Below, in pieces: positions 24,873 to 34,990 of a stretch of 64,000 bases of DNA (its first letter is position 1; the number at the start of each line of letters is the position of its first letter). The stretch comes from Aralia elata (lineage: Eukaryota > Streptophyta > Magnoliopsida > Apiales > Araliaceae), in contig CM068379.1 of NCBI GenBank assembly GCA_034770075.1, forward strand, positions 13,890,922 to 13,954,921, in the 5' to 3' direction. The notes beneath the pieces were generated by a model. It ran no database searches and had not been told where the DNA came from. It worked only from the letters and a program-made list of their open reading frames with translations. A program made the translations under genes and the position numbers.

Positions 24873-25452
24873 TTCATCCCATAATTTTTTAAGCCCTGTG
24901 TAATAAGCTGCAACAGTCATCTGATTTTGAGCGTGACAAGCAATGTCCCTTTCAATCTAAAAAATACGAGGGAAATTGCTTTGAGAAAAACGATCCTGAA
25001 GGTCTTCCCATACCTCTTGGAAGGTGGTCGAAAAAAGAACACTATCTGCAATGTCCTGTGTGAGTGAATTGAGAATCCAAGAGAGAATCATATCGTTGCA
25101 TTTTTTCCACGAAGCATATTCGTCTGGTTTGGCTTTTGGCAGATGGCATTGTGGTAGTTCCGTCTGTGAAACCTAACTTGGATTTGGCGTTCAAAGAAAT
25201 CGTCATGGCTCTACACCATGTTGAATAATTATCCCCATTGAGGGGCTTGGAAACAAGCACCATTCCTGGATAATCCGAATGGTCAAGGAAATATGGATTG
25301 GTAGCATCAAGCTTGCCTCCATTCGAAGGTTGTTGTTCTGTCGTGATAATGAAAAACAACAAAAAGAAAGGCAAATAGAGCAAAAGACTAGAGTATCGTC
25401 CCCTGCTTTGATACCACGTAAAGAAGGGAAAATAATGTTTGCCTTTTTGCAA
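24873..25452 (-). pseudogene. Copia gag, N-terminal half
   Basis: Minus-strand ORF 25042-25452 and its frameshifted continuation down to 24873. It contains the copia N-terminal domain (NPYFLDHSDYPGMVLVS, NGDNYSTWCRAM, SLNAKSKLGFTDGT) and the UBN2-type gag core (TFQEVWEDLQDRF, TGLKKLWDELG). A frameshift near 25125 and a stop in the second half inactivate it. The first 40 or so codons of the ORF run into the LTR and are unlikely to be real; the natural start is unclear. Confidence 0.82.
25400..25416 (-). promoter_or_regulatory. Primer binding site of the copia element
   Basis: Minus-strand TGGTATCAAAGCAGGGG follows directly after the LTR end. It resembles the initiator tRNA-Met complement TGGTATCAGAGC with one mismatch. 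Confidence 0.8.
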
Positions 25453-25669
25453 ATAATTTTATTGAATCAGGAGACATAGCTTTATACAAGAGATTTCCTA
25501 CAATCATGCTAATCTATTCAAGGCAGTTATAAGAGATTTCCTACAATCATGCTATTTGCTAATCTATTCTAGGCAGTTACAAGTACAAAAGACAACTGAA
25601 CAAATATACAACTAATACAATATATTTGTCAATGAATGGTCAGATATCATTCACCTTTCCTTCTCAACA
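25417..25669 (-). repeat. 5' LTR of the copia element (253 bp)
   Basis: On the minus strand it runs TGTTGAGAAGG...CTTTACG; the final CA appears mutated to CG. It includes an AATAAAAT polyadenylation-like motif near its end and a direct duplication of about 43 bp (25489-25531 and 25532-25581). The flank TGATC follows at 25670. Confidence 0.78.
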
Positions 25670-26387
25670 TGATCAATAAATTAATCTTCCAAAATCTCAA
25701 CCTTATGTATTATTATAAACATCTTTATTACTTTGTAATTAAGTGGGATTTTCTTAGTTAAATAAGCCTTTCTAATTCTATGAATGGTACATATGCATAA
25801 CTTAATTTGGGTGCCGCACAACTTAGTAATCAAGGCATATTTAATTAATATAAATTAATTGTACCTAACATAAAATATATAAAATATTCTAATAATAATA
25901 TCTAGAATATTCTAATACCCCCTCAAGATTAAAGTGTTATATCAATTATTTTAATCTTGTTATAAAAATAAAAATCATATAATATTAAAATAATACTACG
26001 CAAAATGCAAACTGCAAACGGCAATGATAAACAAGTAGTTCTATTATGCACGGTGAAGGCGTAGTACTAAGTATGCACGACTGACGCATAGTGCTAAATA
26101 TTCACGATAAAGGCATAGTGTTAAACATACACGGTTGACATCATGATCGGAGTCACGTATGGGCTAGGGTGCGCTGTAGCTCACCTGAAATTTTTTAAAA
26201 AAATTTAGTACTTATATATCTTTACTCAATATCAAGCCTAAAAAAATTTTCTTAACTCCACCCTTGGTTGACATGTAGTGCTAACTGTAATATATACTAT
26301 AAAATGGTAGTATCGAACTTTAGGATTAACGTTAGCAGTGAAACTTTTGTCGAATCTAACTTATAGCTCCAATATTATGTAAAAAAT
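25670..26387. other. Gene-free remnant of an older copia-type LTR element
   Basis: No gene seen. On the minus strand a purine tract CTTGAGGGGG at about 25918-25927 is followed by TATTAGAATATTCTAG, like a PPT next to an LTR start. Matching sequence (TATTAGAATATTCTA, then an ACTAAGTTGTGCGG-like block) recurs on the minus strand at about 45650-45785. The two may be LTR remnants of one small element, now separated by later insertions. The remainder is AT-rich and includes a 27-bp tandem repeat. Confidence 0.45.
26046..26140. repeat. 27-bp tandem repeat, about 3.5 degenerate copies
   Basis: Units start at 26046, 26073, 26100 and 26127 with consensus close to ATGCACG-N5-GCATAGTGCTAA. A further piece of the motif recurs near 26275. 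Function unknown. Confidence 0.7.
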
Positions 26388-26718
26388 AGGGCTAATAACA
26401 CTTTAGTTTCTTGAAGTTTCCCCCATTTGATAATTGAGCCTCTGAAGTACAAATCCTTCCAATATAGACCCACAAGTATATATAAACAAGCACGATGGAC
26501 CTTAATTTAAAATGTGGTGAGTTTTATCGCTGGAAATGTGATGGATTTTAATTCTTTGTGCCCTATCCAAAACTTATGGATTTTCCAGTTTTCTATTTCT
26601 TTTTTGGGTGTTAATGTCGCTGATCAAAAAAAAATGTGACGTGTGTATGAAATGACTTAAAATACGTACGGTTTGATCACATTTGACTCTTGTATTGGAA
26701 TTTTATACATAAAAATAT

Positions 26719-28387
26719 TGTAGACACCCAAATTTTGCGTTCCCTGTACTAACCATGACAGGAGGGCAAAATAGTCAATTGAACCGGCTTGCGGGAGCGA
26801 AGGAATGGGCACAAGTGCGAGCGCCCGACACCGCCGCAATGTTTGGCGACCAAGGCTGACGTGACAATAAGGCCATCCGAAACGGGCATCCCCGAATGAG
26901 GTGGCACGTCTCCCGGAAATTCTCGGACTGCAGAATACGAGCCTGTCAGCGAAAACCGACGCTACGGCACGAAAATCGAGGCGTGGCACGAAAATCGAGA
27001 AAGTAAAACCGTCCAGCCGCGGATTGATCTGCGGCCAAATAGTGCGCCTTTTGAAAACACGGAGCCCGAAACACGGAACTCGAAATCGGGGTGAGTGGAA
27101 GGCAGGCGGCCAGCCAGCCTATTTCAGCTCATTTTCGCTCAGCATACAGGGAGTTGAAGAAGTTGAAGGTTTTTGGGAGAAGAAGGATAATTCAGCAAGA
27201 AGAAGCACGGAAATAGAGAGGAAAAAGAGAGAAATTTTGCAATCAAATAGGAAGAAAAGAGAGAAAAAAAAAAGAGAATTTAATTCTTTTGATTTTGATT
27301 GTATCAAATACACTCCTTATCCTATTCAAATACACAAGTTCACAACCATTTGAGATCAATTGCAAGGTGAAAATTTCTATTTGTTCTAGCAATTCATATC
27401 ATATTGATTGGGTAAATTAGATGTAACTTTCATGTATCTTGTTGAACAATCATGGATTAGGGATTATTAGTGAGGGTTCCATCGGAACAAAATTCTTCCT
27501 AATAACCCGAGGATATCCAATTGATGAAATTTCTAGCTTGTTTATGGTGATTCATTGGGTGTAATTTATTTAGATTGTCATTTTCGGATATCATGGTGTA
27601 TTAGATAAATCCGGGTTGGTTAGTTATGTAGTATTCATTTTGTGGGCATGTGGTAGTCTCGTGTGAGCCTAGGAATGCGACCCCGTGGTCCAAATCCGAT
27701 GATGGACGTTTTGATGTATGTAATAGATTCAAGGTGCTCGTCCTTGTAACATGTAACCGTCGGGCCTTAAAACGACGCCAAGGCGAGAATCGGGTTTAAG
27801 GCCCCGTAGTAGTGAAATATGTGATTGTTGGCGTTCGGGGACATTTTGATGGCTCACATGCCCATGAATAGCCCCGACGCGTGTTTATGCTTGATTAGAT
27901 TTTGTGTCACAAAAATGATTTCAAGAATTAAACGATGAAAGTTTTTTGTTATTAAAATCAAACAAGCTAGGTTATTAGAATCACGAGGTTAGAAAATTGG
28001 AAGTGTTAATAAACGTTGATTCCTATTGAACGAGAAGGCCAAAGGAAATCATTTTTCAAACATCACCAAAAAATGGCTTTTATGAATGAACGAAATGTTT
28101 TATTAAACCTTGGTGCATAGGGTTAAAGATATACTAGAAATTGCCCATCATTTTATGAAAGCAATGTATAGATTTCGATTCCTATTTTGACAAAGGTTTA
28201 AGAGATTCTTTTTTGCCAAAACAAATGCCTAATAAAATCTCATAGCTTTTGACAAATAAAATCCAACCTTTTGCACGAACAAAGGAACTCCCTCGTATTA
28301 ATGGGAACGACGTTCTAAAACATTCTCAAAATAAAACACGGTTTTTCATAAAAGCCAAATGTTTCACCTCACCACAATATTCACATA

Positions 28388-28428
<41 letters not shown>

Positions 28429-28809
28429 GCACGCATACACATTTCATGAATCAAAGGATAGGAAAGTATCAAGATTGCGGTAACCGTGTTTCACGGAAGT
28501 CGGGGGGTGCCTAACACCTTCCCCTCGCTTAAGCAAGCCCCCGAACTCTATGAATCTCGGTTCGCAGACCAATTAATTCGGAGTCACATATGAGCCAGCG
28601 ATTTATAAAAAACGAAAACTCGGATGAGTTGGTACATCTATTTCAAATATACCAACTGGCGACTCTGGTTAATTGGTTCATCATAAAAAACAATCTTTTC
28701 AAAACTCCGTCGACATTGATGCCGACCTTTTCCAAAAAATCATTTAATCATAAGGCTAAAATTGGAAAAGACTAAAAACGGACACGCGAAGAAAAACCCG
28801 GCGTCGACA
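26719..28809 (+). repeat. 5' LTR of element B (2091 bp)
   Basis: TGTAGACACCC...GGCGTCGACA. It carries one GCCGC/GCGGC palindrome at about 27015-27035, a long (CA)n microsatellite at 28390-28425 (longer than in the 3' LTR) and a conserved block near 27660-27830. No gene. Confidence 0.93.
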
Positions 28810-28811
28810 GC

Positions 28812-28830
28812 TGGCGATTCTGCTGGGGAC
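28812..28830 (+). promoter_or_regulatory. Primer binding site of element B (tRNA-Arg type)
   Basis: TGGCGATTCTGCTGGGGAC starts two bases after the 5' LTR. TGGCGAC-type sites complementary to tRNA-Arg are usual in Ogre/Tat elements; the match is inferred from the first 18 bases. Confidence 0.75.
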
Positions 28831-29593
28831 TTTAGAGGGCTTAAGCCGCTTTCAAATCTTGATGCTATCTTATCGTTTTAAAATTCATAAAATGTGTGTG
28901 TGTGAGATATTTTGATGTTTTACCTTTTGTTGTGTAAATGTGTGTTTTTTCCCAATAAATGAATAATTGAATAGAATTGCTTTAATTTTAAGTAATCATT
29001 TGCATACGGTGAGGGCGATGAATGTGAATGTATGTTGAGAGAGTACCTCCTCCTGAGGCGAACCTGTCGGTTGCTTATTACTGGACTCGAAGGGGCTGCT
29101 CCCCGGAGATGGCTCAGGAAACGCACCACCCAAATCCGCTCCAATCGAAAGGGCTCAGACGAGTAGATTGCGAAGATTTGGGGACCTTCATGCCGAAAAG
29201 CCCGTGAGAGTAACCCTAGGATAGGTCAGCCTCAGATTAACCCTACGCAGGAAAAGTTTCTTCATGCCTTTTTACATTGCACGCGTAAATGTCATGATCT
29301 CATTCATATATGCCTCCCTTTTTCGTCAAGAAGAAATTACTAACCTCTATCTTTTGCAGGGAACGACTAGGGAGCTTAATAAAGCCATGTTTATCATCTG
29401 TCATTGCATTAAAGGACTACTAACTTTCTGTTTTACAGGGAAAGATTAAAAAACCCTAAAACACAGAAGTAACAGCTTTAGCATGCATCCACATTTTTTT
29501 ACTCCCCAAGACTAAACTTCGAACCTTGGTTTCTGTAGGATTGCTCCTCAAACCCGTTCGCAGTCTAAAAGGGCCCAAAACTCTATATCTGAA
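28831..29593 (+). other. Leader of element B, non-coding
   Basis: No credible ORF. It holds several acceptor-like sites (TTTTGCAG/GGAACGACT near 29360, TTTTACAG/GGAAAGATT near 29440), which could take part in leader splicing; this is speculative. The gag start follows at 29594. Confidence 0.6.
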
Positions 29594-31195
29594 ATGGCTG
29601 ATATTCCATCTACCAATTCCGGTTCCATATCCAGGGAGGAATTTGATGACTTTAAGAAGCAGATGTTAGAAATGGCCATAATGCTAAAGGAGCAGTTGAT
29701 GCCTAGACAGGAACCACCTAAGGAGGACCTACCTCAACTTAAGGGCGAGCCAGTCGTCCCAAAGGCCATTCCCGTACCAAACAAAACAGTGATTACTATC
29801 CCGGAAGAGGGAGATACAGATGACATGCGGAAGAAAATGAGACAAATGGAGGAAACCATCCAATCTATGAAGGGCATAGGGTCCCTGGGTAGGGTTAACT
29901 ATTCAGATTTGTGTGTCTTCCCCGGAGCCAGATACCCGGAGAAATTCAAAATCCCCGAGTTTGAAAAATACAATGGGAAGGGGGACCCCTACACACACTT
30001 AAAAATATACATTGGAGAACTCGGGTCTTATGCCGAGGACGAAGGGTTGAGAATGCAGCTGTTCCAGAAAAGCTTAACGGGGGAGGCAAGAATCTGGTAT
30101 GCCCGCCTTGACAACGCCCGAATCCACAACTGGGAGGAATTGGCCCATACCTTCTTAACCCAATACAGCTTTCAGGCCCAGATGGCCCCTGACAGGTACC
30201 AAATGACAAAGGTTAAGAAGCAACCCCGGGAATCCTTCAGGAAATATACGCAACGATGGAGGGGCATGGCCGTACAGGTGAACCCCCCGATGAGCGAATC
30301 AGAGATGGTGATGACTTTTGTAGACATTCAAGAGGCACCATATTATGAACGAGTCATCTCGGGGATTGGAAGACCCTTTGCTAAAATGATTAAACATGGA
30401 GAGATGGTAGATATGGGTTTGAAATCTGGCAAAATCCGGGATTTTACGGCCTTGGAAACTGCTGCCGAGCAAATACAGAATGGAAACTATGGCAGCACTT
30501 CCCGGAGGGTCCAAAAGAAGAAAGAGGAGGATGTTTCCCTCATCCTGCAACGGTCATCCAGAAAAGCAGAAAGCCATCTTCCGGTACAGGTGCAGAGGGT
30601 AGGACCTTCCCGACAGCCCAACTTCACAGATCAAAGGGCAGAGGGGCGAAGGAGATATGAGGCCTCGCAAAATCGAGTATTCACCCCGCTCGGGGAGCCG
30701 CTTGAACGGGTCTTAGCGGTATTAGTAGCCCAAAAGAAGATAGTTGGTTTGGCACCCCCGAGTGACCCAAAGGGTAGGAGGTTTGACCCGAGCAAACGAT
30801 GTGCGTACCACTCCAGTTCTCCTGGCCATGATACACAGGACTGTTGGACGTTGAAGCATCGAATCCAAAACCTGATTGACAGTGGGGAAATTGTGGTGGA
30901 ACAGCCAGACTCCCCGAATGTTAAGGCAAATCCCCTGCCAAGACATGATGGAGGGGGGGTCAATGCAACGGAGGCGAGTGAAGCTGGGGGGCCGCCAAGG
31001 TTGAACTATGTGCAGAAAATTGAGGAGATGGTCAACGTGATACATGATCATGGGAGTGCACGGGTGATGCCCATCAGGTTGATAGGGGTAAGTACGAATA
31101 GCACGGAGGGACCTGTCAAGTTGACGGCTCCGAGGCCCATCATCCTTGCGGCAAGGCCGCAAATCCCTATCAGTAGTTTAAAGACGGTACCCTAG
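29594..31195 (+). CDS. gag: Ogre/Tat gag protein (533 aa)
   Basis: The structural capsid protein of element B. An N-terminal coiled-coil-like segment (residues 10-45 and 75-100) is followed by the Tat-type gag core at about 125-300 (FKIPEFEKYNGKGDP, GEARIWYARLD, FRKYTQRWRGMAVQV). A Cys/His pattern near 407-420 (CAYHSSSPGHDTQDC) resembles the atypical zinc motif of Tat gags. The ORF ends at a TAG (31193-31195) after LKTVP. Downstream sequence continues without frame change into protease, so this stop is probably a nonsense mutation in an originally continuous gag-protease frame. The start was chosen as the first ATG of the ORF, 765 bp after the PBS. Confidence 0.9.
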   Translation: MADIPSTNSGSISREEFDDFKKQMLEMAIMLKEQLMPRQEPPKEDLPQLKGEPVVPKAIPVPNKTVITIPEEGDTDDMRKKMRQMEETIQSMKGIGSLGRVNYSDLCVFPGARYPEKFKIPEFEKYNGKGDPYTHLKIYIGELGSYAEDEGLRMQLFQKSLTGEARIWYARLDNARIHNWEELAHTFLTQYSFQAQMAPDRYQMTKVKKQPRESFRKYTQRWRGMAVQVNPPMSESEMVMTFVDIQEAPYYERVISGIGRPFAKMIKHGEMVDMGLKSGKIRDFTALETAAEQIQNGNYGSTSRRVQKKKEEDVSLILQRSSRKAESHLPVQVQRVGPSRQPNFTDQRAEGRRRYEASQNRVFTPLGEPLERVLAVLVAQKKIVGLAPPSDPKGRRFDPSKRCAYHSSSPGHDTQDCWTLKHRIQNLIDSGEIVVEQPDSPNVKANPLPRHDGGGVNATEASEAGGPPRLNYVQKIEEMVNVIHDHGSARVMPIRLIGVSTNSTEGPVKLTAPRPIILAARPQIPISSLKTVP

Positions 31196-32697
31196 AATTA
31201 TGGGGGGATGCCAGAAGAAGCGGCCAGTTGCGCTTCCGTGACGACAAAAGGGAACCCCTTATATCTTCCCGGGCGAGTCCTTGAGAGCCAAAAGAGGAAA
31301 AATGAAGAGATTTCCGAGGAAAGGGTCATAGAATTCTTGAAAAGGATGGATCACCCGGAAACAAGAGGGATCCAGATTTTAAATGAGGAGTCAACCCTAA
31401 CATCAGTCATGGACTTAGTGTTGTCATCCAGTGAGCATTACAAAACCCTGGCGAAGGTTCTGGAGGAGGCATACGTGCCCAAGGAAATTGGTGAGGAAGG
31501 CTTCGGCCAGCTGGTGGGCCACCTATTGGAGAACGATGTAATATCCTTTACGGATGAGGACATACCCAAGGAGGGAAGGGGACACCGGAAACCGCTACAT
31601 ATTGCGGTAGTCTCCTCGGGTTATATCATGAATGGGGTGCTGATTGATGGATGATCGGCATTGAATATCTGTCCCCTCAGTACCTTGCAAAAGATGAACA
31701 TCAATCCCAAGCGCCTACGAGCCAGTCATGTGGTGGTGCGAGCTTTCGATGGTTCCCGGAGGGATACAATTGGAGAGATTGAATTACCGGTGGAGATAGG
31801 ACCTTGTACTTTTGACATCTCTTTCCAAGTCCTTGACATCGCGGCCAGTTATAACCTATTATTGGGGAGGCCGTGGATACACATGGCCGGGGCAGTTCCT
31901 TCCACACTCCACCAACAAATCAAGCTAATCATCGATGGGAATCTGGTAACAATCTCGGCCGAATGTGATGACCCTTCTCCTCCCAAGAGTGGCCTACCAG
32001 TGATCAATGTGGATGAGTCGGCGGCACCTGCCAGCTTTCAAGCGCTGGAGATTAGCACTCCCCACTATAGATGCCTGGGAGCTCCAGCTGTGAAACCTAG
32101 GGTCTCTCCAGAACTTACCTTTGTGGCAAGGAAAATGATAAAAATGAACTTCCAGCCTGGGCAGGGGTTAGGAAGGAGCGGTCAGGGAATTACCGAGCCC
32201 ATCCGACTACCACAGCAGATAGGCAAAGCAGGGTTGGGATATCATGAAGGCGTAGCACGGAGACCCCGTCGGGGTGTGGCTCCGATTCGGATGGCTGGCC
32301 CTATGGTGACCAAGGTTAACAGTGAGCAGGGGATTAGCGAGCCCATGATTGAGTCTGGGGATGAAGGATTAACCCCCGTGAGTGATAGGTTGGCCAAAAG
32401 GGAAAGTTTCCTGCAGGAGGTCGCGAAAGAGTTTGAAACCAAGTGCTATATCCCCGGACAATCAACAAGTAGTAGGGAGGGGACGAATATTATCACACCA
32501 CCGGGAGCCCAACAAGTTGTGCCTGTCATCGATTGGGCAGGGCTGATTATTCCTGGAGAAGATAGGAAGGAGGACTCAGGCGACGTATCCGTAATCATCG
32601 GGGAAGTGTCCGATGTGAAGCCCCCTTTTATCCAGCGCATTTCATCTGACCTGACTGTCGACAACTGGACCATGAAACCAGTAATATCCAAACAAGG
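31196..32697 (+). pseudogene. Ogre/Tat protease region with G-patch motif
   Basis: Same frame as gag, interrupted by TGA at 31652-31654. That stop falls in the active-site motif: the reading is VLIDG, stop, SALN, where relatives have Asp-Gly-Gly/Asn-Ser. The protease fold continues (CPLSTLQKM, VVVRAFDGSRRDTIGEIEL, NLLLGRPWIH). Next is a G-patch-like segment (FQPGQGLGRSGQG, GKAGLGYHEG), a known Ogre feature. The ORF would stop at 32699-32701, but a splice donor at 32698 comes just before. With the nonsense codons the copy cannot make active protease. Confidence 0.85.
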
Positions 32698-32864
32698 GTA
32701 AAACCCGACGTCAGGGTGGTAGACCCCAGAGGATGGGGGAATGAAGAAGTTTATTTTTGTTGTTATTTTATTTTTTGCATAATTATGTCGTTTCTTCGTG
32801 TTATGTGAAAATGCGATCGTCGTGGAAAATGATTTATATATGACAAGTATTTTGTTCATGTCAG
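32698..32864 (+). other. Predicted intron between protease and RT (167 bp)
   Basis: Donor AAGG/GTAAAA at 32698 and acceptor TTCATGTCAG/GTGT ending at 32864. The interior is T-rich near the 3' end, with a TATATGAC branch-like site. Removing it joins the protease frame to the RT frame in phase without a stop; unspliced, translation ends at the TAA overlapping the donor. Ogre elements are known to have an intron at this place. Splicing itself is not shown here. Confidence 0.7.
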
Positions 32865-34434
32865 GTGTACCAATTTGAGTAATCCTTGCCTAGCAAACGG
32901 TCTCTCAAATTTGAATGATGATTATGATTTTGACATTGAGCTGGATTTCGATTTAATGGGCATTGAACAAGACGAGACAGATTACGACGACGCGCCTGAC
33001 GAGATCAAAGGATGGGTCGAGGATAAGCCCAAACCCAACTTAGACCAAACTGTCACCATTAATATTGGAACCCCTGACAAGCCAAAAGACCTCAAGATAT
33101 GGACAGACCTTACCCCCAGCCAAAAAGCCGAAATGACTGAGTTGCTAAAACAATATGAGGATGTCTTTGCCTGGTCTCATGAGGATATGATCGGATTGTC
33201 CACCGATATCGTGGTACACCAATTACCCATCAAAGAGGGTTTCAGACCTGTCAAACAAAAATTAAGAAAGTTAAAACTGGAGTGGAGCTTAAAAGTAAAG
33301 GAGGAGATCATCAAGCAGTTCAGGGCGGGAATCATTATGGTGTCCACTTACCCGGAATGGCTATCCAATGTAGTCCCAGTGGCTGAGCCTGGAGGAAAGG
33401 TGAGGGTATGTGTAGATTACAGAGATCTAAACAAGGCCAGTCTCAAGGATAACTTCCCGGTGCCTTTCATACACATCCTGGTGGATAACACCGCCCAGTA
33501 CGAAATGTACTCTTTTGTGGATTGCTTCGCAGGATATCATCAGATAATGGTGGCGGAAGAAGATCGGGAAAAGACCGCATTCATCACCCCCTGGGGCACT
33601 TTCTGCTATAGACGATTGGCTTTTGGCCTCACAAACGCGGGGGCTACTTATCAGAGAGCCATGATGGCCCTGTTCCACGATATAATGCATAAGGAGATAG
33701 AGGTCTACGTGGATGAAATTATTGTGAAATCGAGGGTAGAATCTGATCATGTAACCCATCTCAAAAAGCTATTCGATCGGCTCAGAAAGTATAATTTGAA
33801 ACTCAATCCAGCCAAATGTGCTTTCGGAGTGCAGTCGGGTAAGCTCTTGGGATTCCTGGTTAGTGATCGGGGCATTGAGTTGGATCCAGCAAAGATTAAG
33901 GCCATTGTGGATATGCCGGCGCCTCACACAGAGAAGGAGATAAGAGGATTCCTCGGAAGGATAAACTTCATCAGCCGTTTTATATCCCACTTGACGACTA
34001 CATGTGAGCCAATTTTCAAACTGTTAAGAAAAGGTGCTTCCCAAGAATGGAATGAGCAATGTCAGAAGGCTTTTCAGACCATTAAGAAGCAGCTGACAGA
34101 GGCACCAGTGCTGGTACCCCCGAAGGATGGGATCCCTCTGTTTATGTATATATCGGTCAATGCCATCGCGATGGGATGTATGTTGGGACAGAAGAATGAG
34201 GCAGGTAAAGAGCAGGCCATCTATTACCTCAGCAAAAGATTTAGCCAATGTGAACAGAATTACACTCCCATCAAGAAGACCTGTTGTGCTCTGGCCTGGG
34301 CTGCAGGGAGATTACAGCACTACCTCCATGGGCATACGACGTACCTGATATCAAGAATGGATCCCCTGAAATATATTTTTGAAAGGCCCATGCTGAATTG
34401 TCGATTGTCAAGATGGCAGTTAATCTTACAATAG
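32865..34434 (+). pseudogene. Ogre/Tat reverse transcriptase
   Basis: The RT ORF is open from the acceptor to a TAG at 34432-34434. Motifs in order: PVKQKLRKL, VCVDYRDLNKASLKDNFP, FVDCFAGYHQI, TPWGTFCYRRLAFGLTNAGAT, the catalytic box YVDE (33706-33717; YVDD in active enzymes), then the connection segment LGFLVSDRGIE and INFISRFI. The Asp to Glu change at the second catalytic Asp probably abolishes activity. The end (CRLSRWQLILQ) shows the TAG replaced a Gln codon, since the frame continues after it into RNase H. Confidence 0.9.
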
Positions 34435-34990
34435 TTCGACATGGTATACGTAACTCAGAAGGCCATGAAAGGACAGGGAATTGCAGATCAGTTGGCAGAA
34501 ACCCCGTCGGGAGGGATGGAGCCATTAGAAACTCCTCTTCCGGGCGAAGATATATTTTGGGTATCACACGAGAAATGTGATGACGGGGGACAGTTTTGGA
34601 AGCTGTATTTTGATGGTGCCATGAATGCTGAGGGGGCAGGAGCCGGAGCGGTCCTGGTCTCTATCACCGGAGAACAATACCCCTGTGGCCACTAAACTGC
34701 ATTTCAGCAATTCAAACAACACCGCTGAATACGAGGGATGTATCTTGGGACTCCGCTTGGCCCGCGACATGGGAGTGAAGAGACTAGCGGTGTTCGGGGA
34801 TTCAGAGTTGGTAATCAGACAAGCAATCGGGGTGTACAACACTAAGGAGCTACTTCAATACCATCGTTGTGTTACCCAGCTGATGCAAGAATTCGAAGAT
34901 ATCGCTTTCCGCCATATTCCCCGGGGACGGAATGACTTTGCCGATGCATTGGCAACTCTGGCTTCCTTAATCCACGTAATCAAGAACAAG
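34435..34990 (+). pseudogene. Archaeal-type RNase H of element B
   Basis: Continues the RT frame (FDMVYVTQKAMKGQG, then YFDGAMNAEGAGAGAV) and is shifted by one base near 34683 into the next frame (KLHFSNSNNTAEYEGCILG, AVFGDSELVIRQ, RNDFADALATLASL). The four acidic catalytic positions (Asp in FDGA, Glu in AEYEG, Asp in GDSE, Asp in FADA) are present. An additional RNase H of this type, next to or replacing the ancestral one, characterises Tat elements. The upstream TAG and the frameshift make this a pseudogene. Confidence 0.85.

Larger units (their letters stand above)
21009..25669 (-). mobile_element. Decayed Ty1/copia retrotransposon (5' LTR, gag, protease, integrase)
   Basis: On the minus strand: LTR (25417-25669), PBS, gag, protease, GAG-pre-integrase and integrase, in the order of Ty1/copia. 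Homology stops inside the region after integrase, where the 18210-21008 element inserted; RT, RNase H and the 3' LTR are not in the window. A 1.9-kb solo LTR splits gag. Stops and at least three frameshifts show it is dead. The short 253-bp LTR fits Ale/Ivana-type copia elements, a lineage guess only. The right flank is TGATC (25670-25674). Confidence 0.85.
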
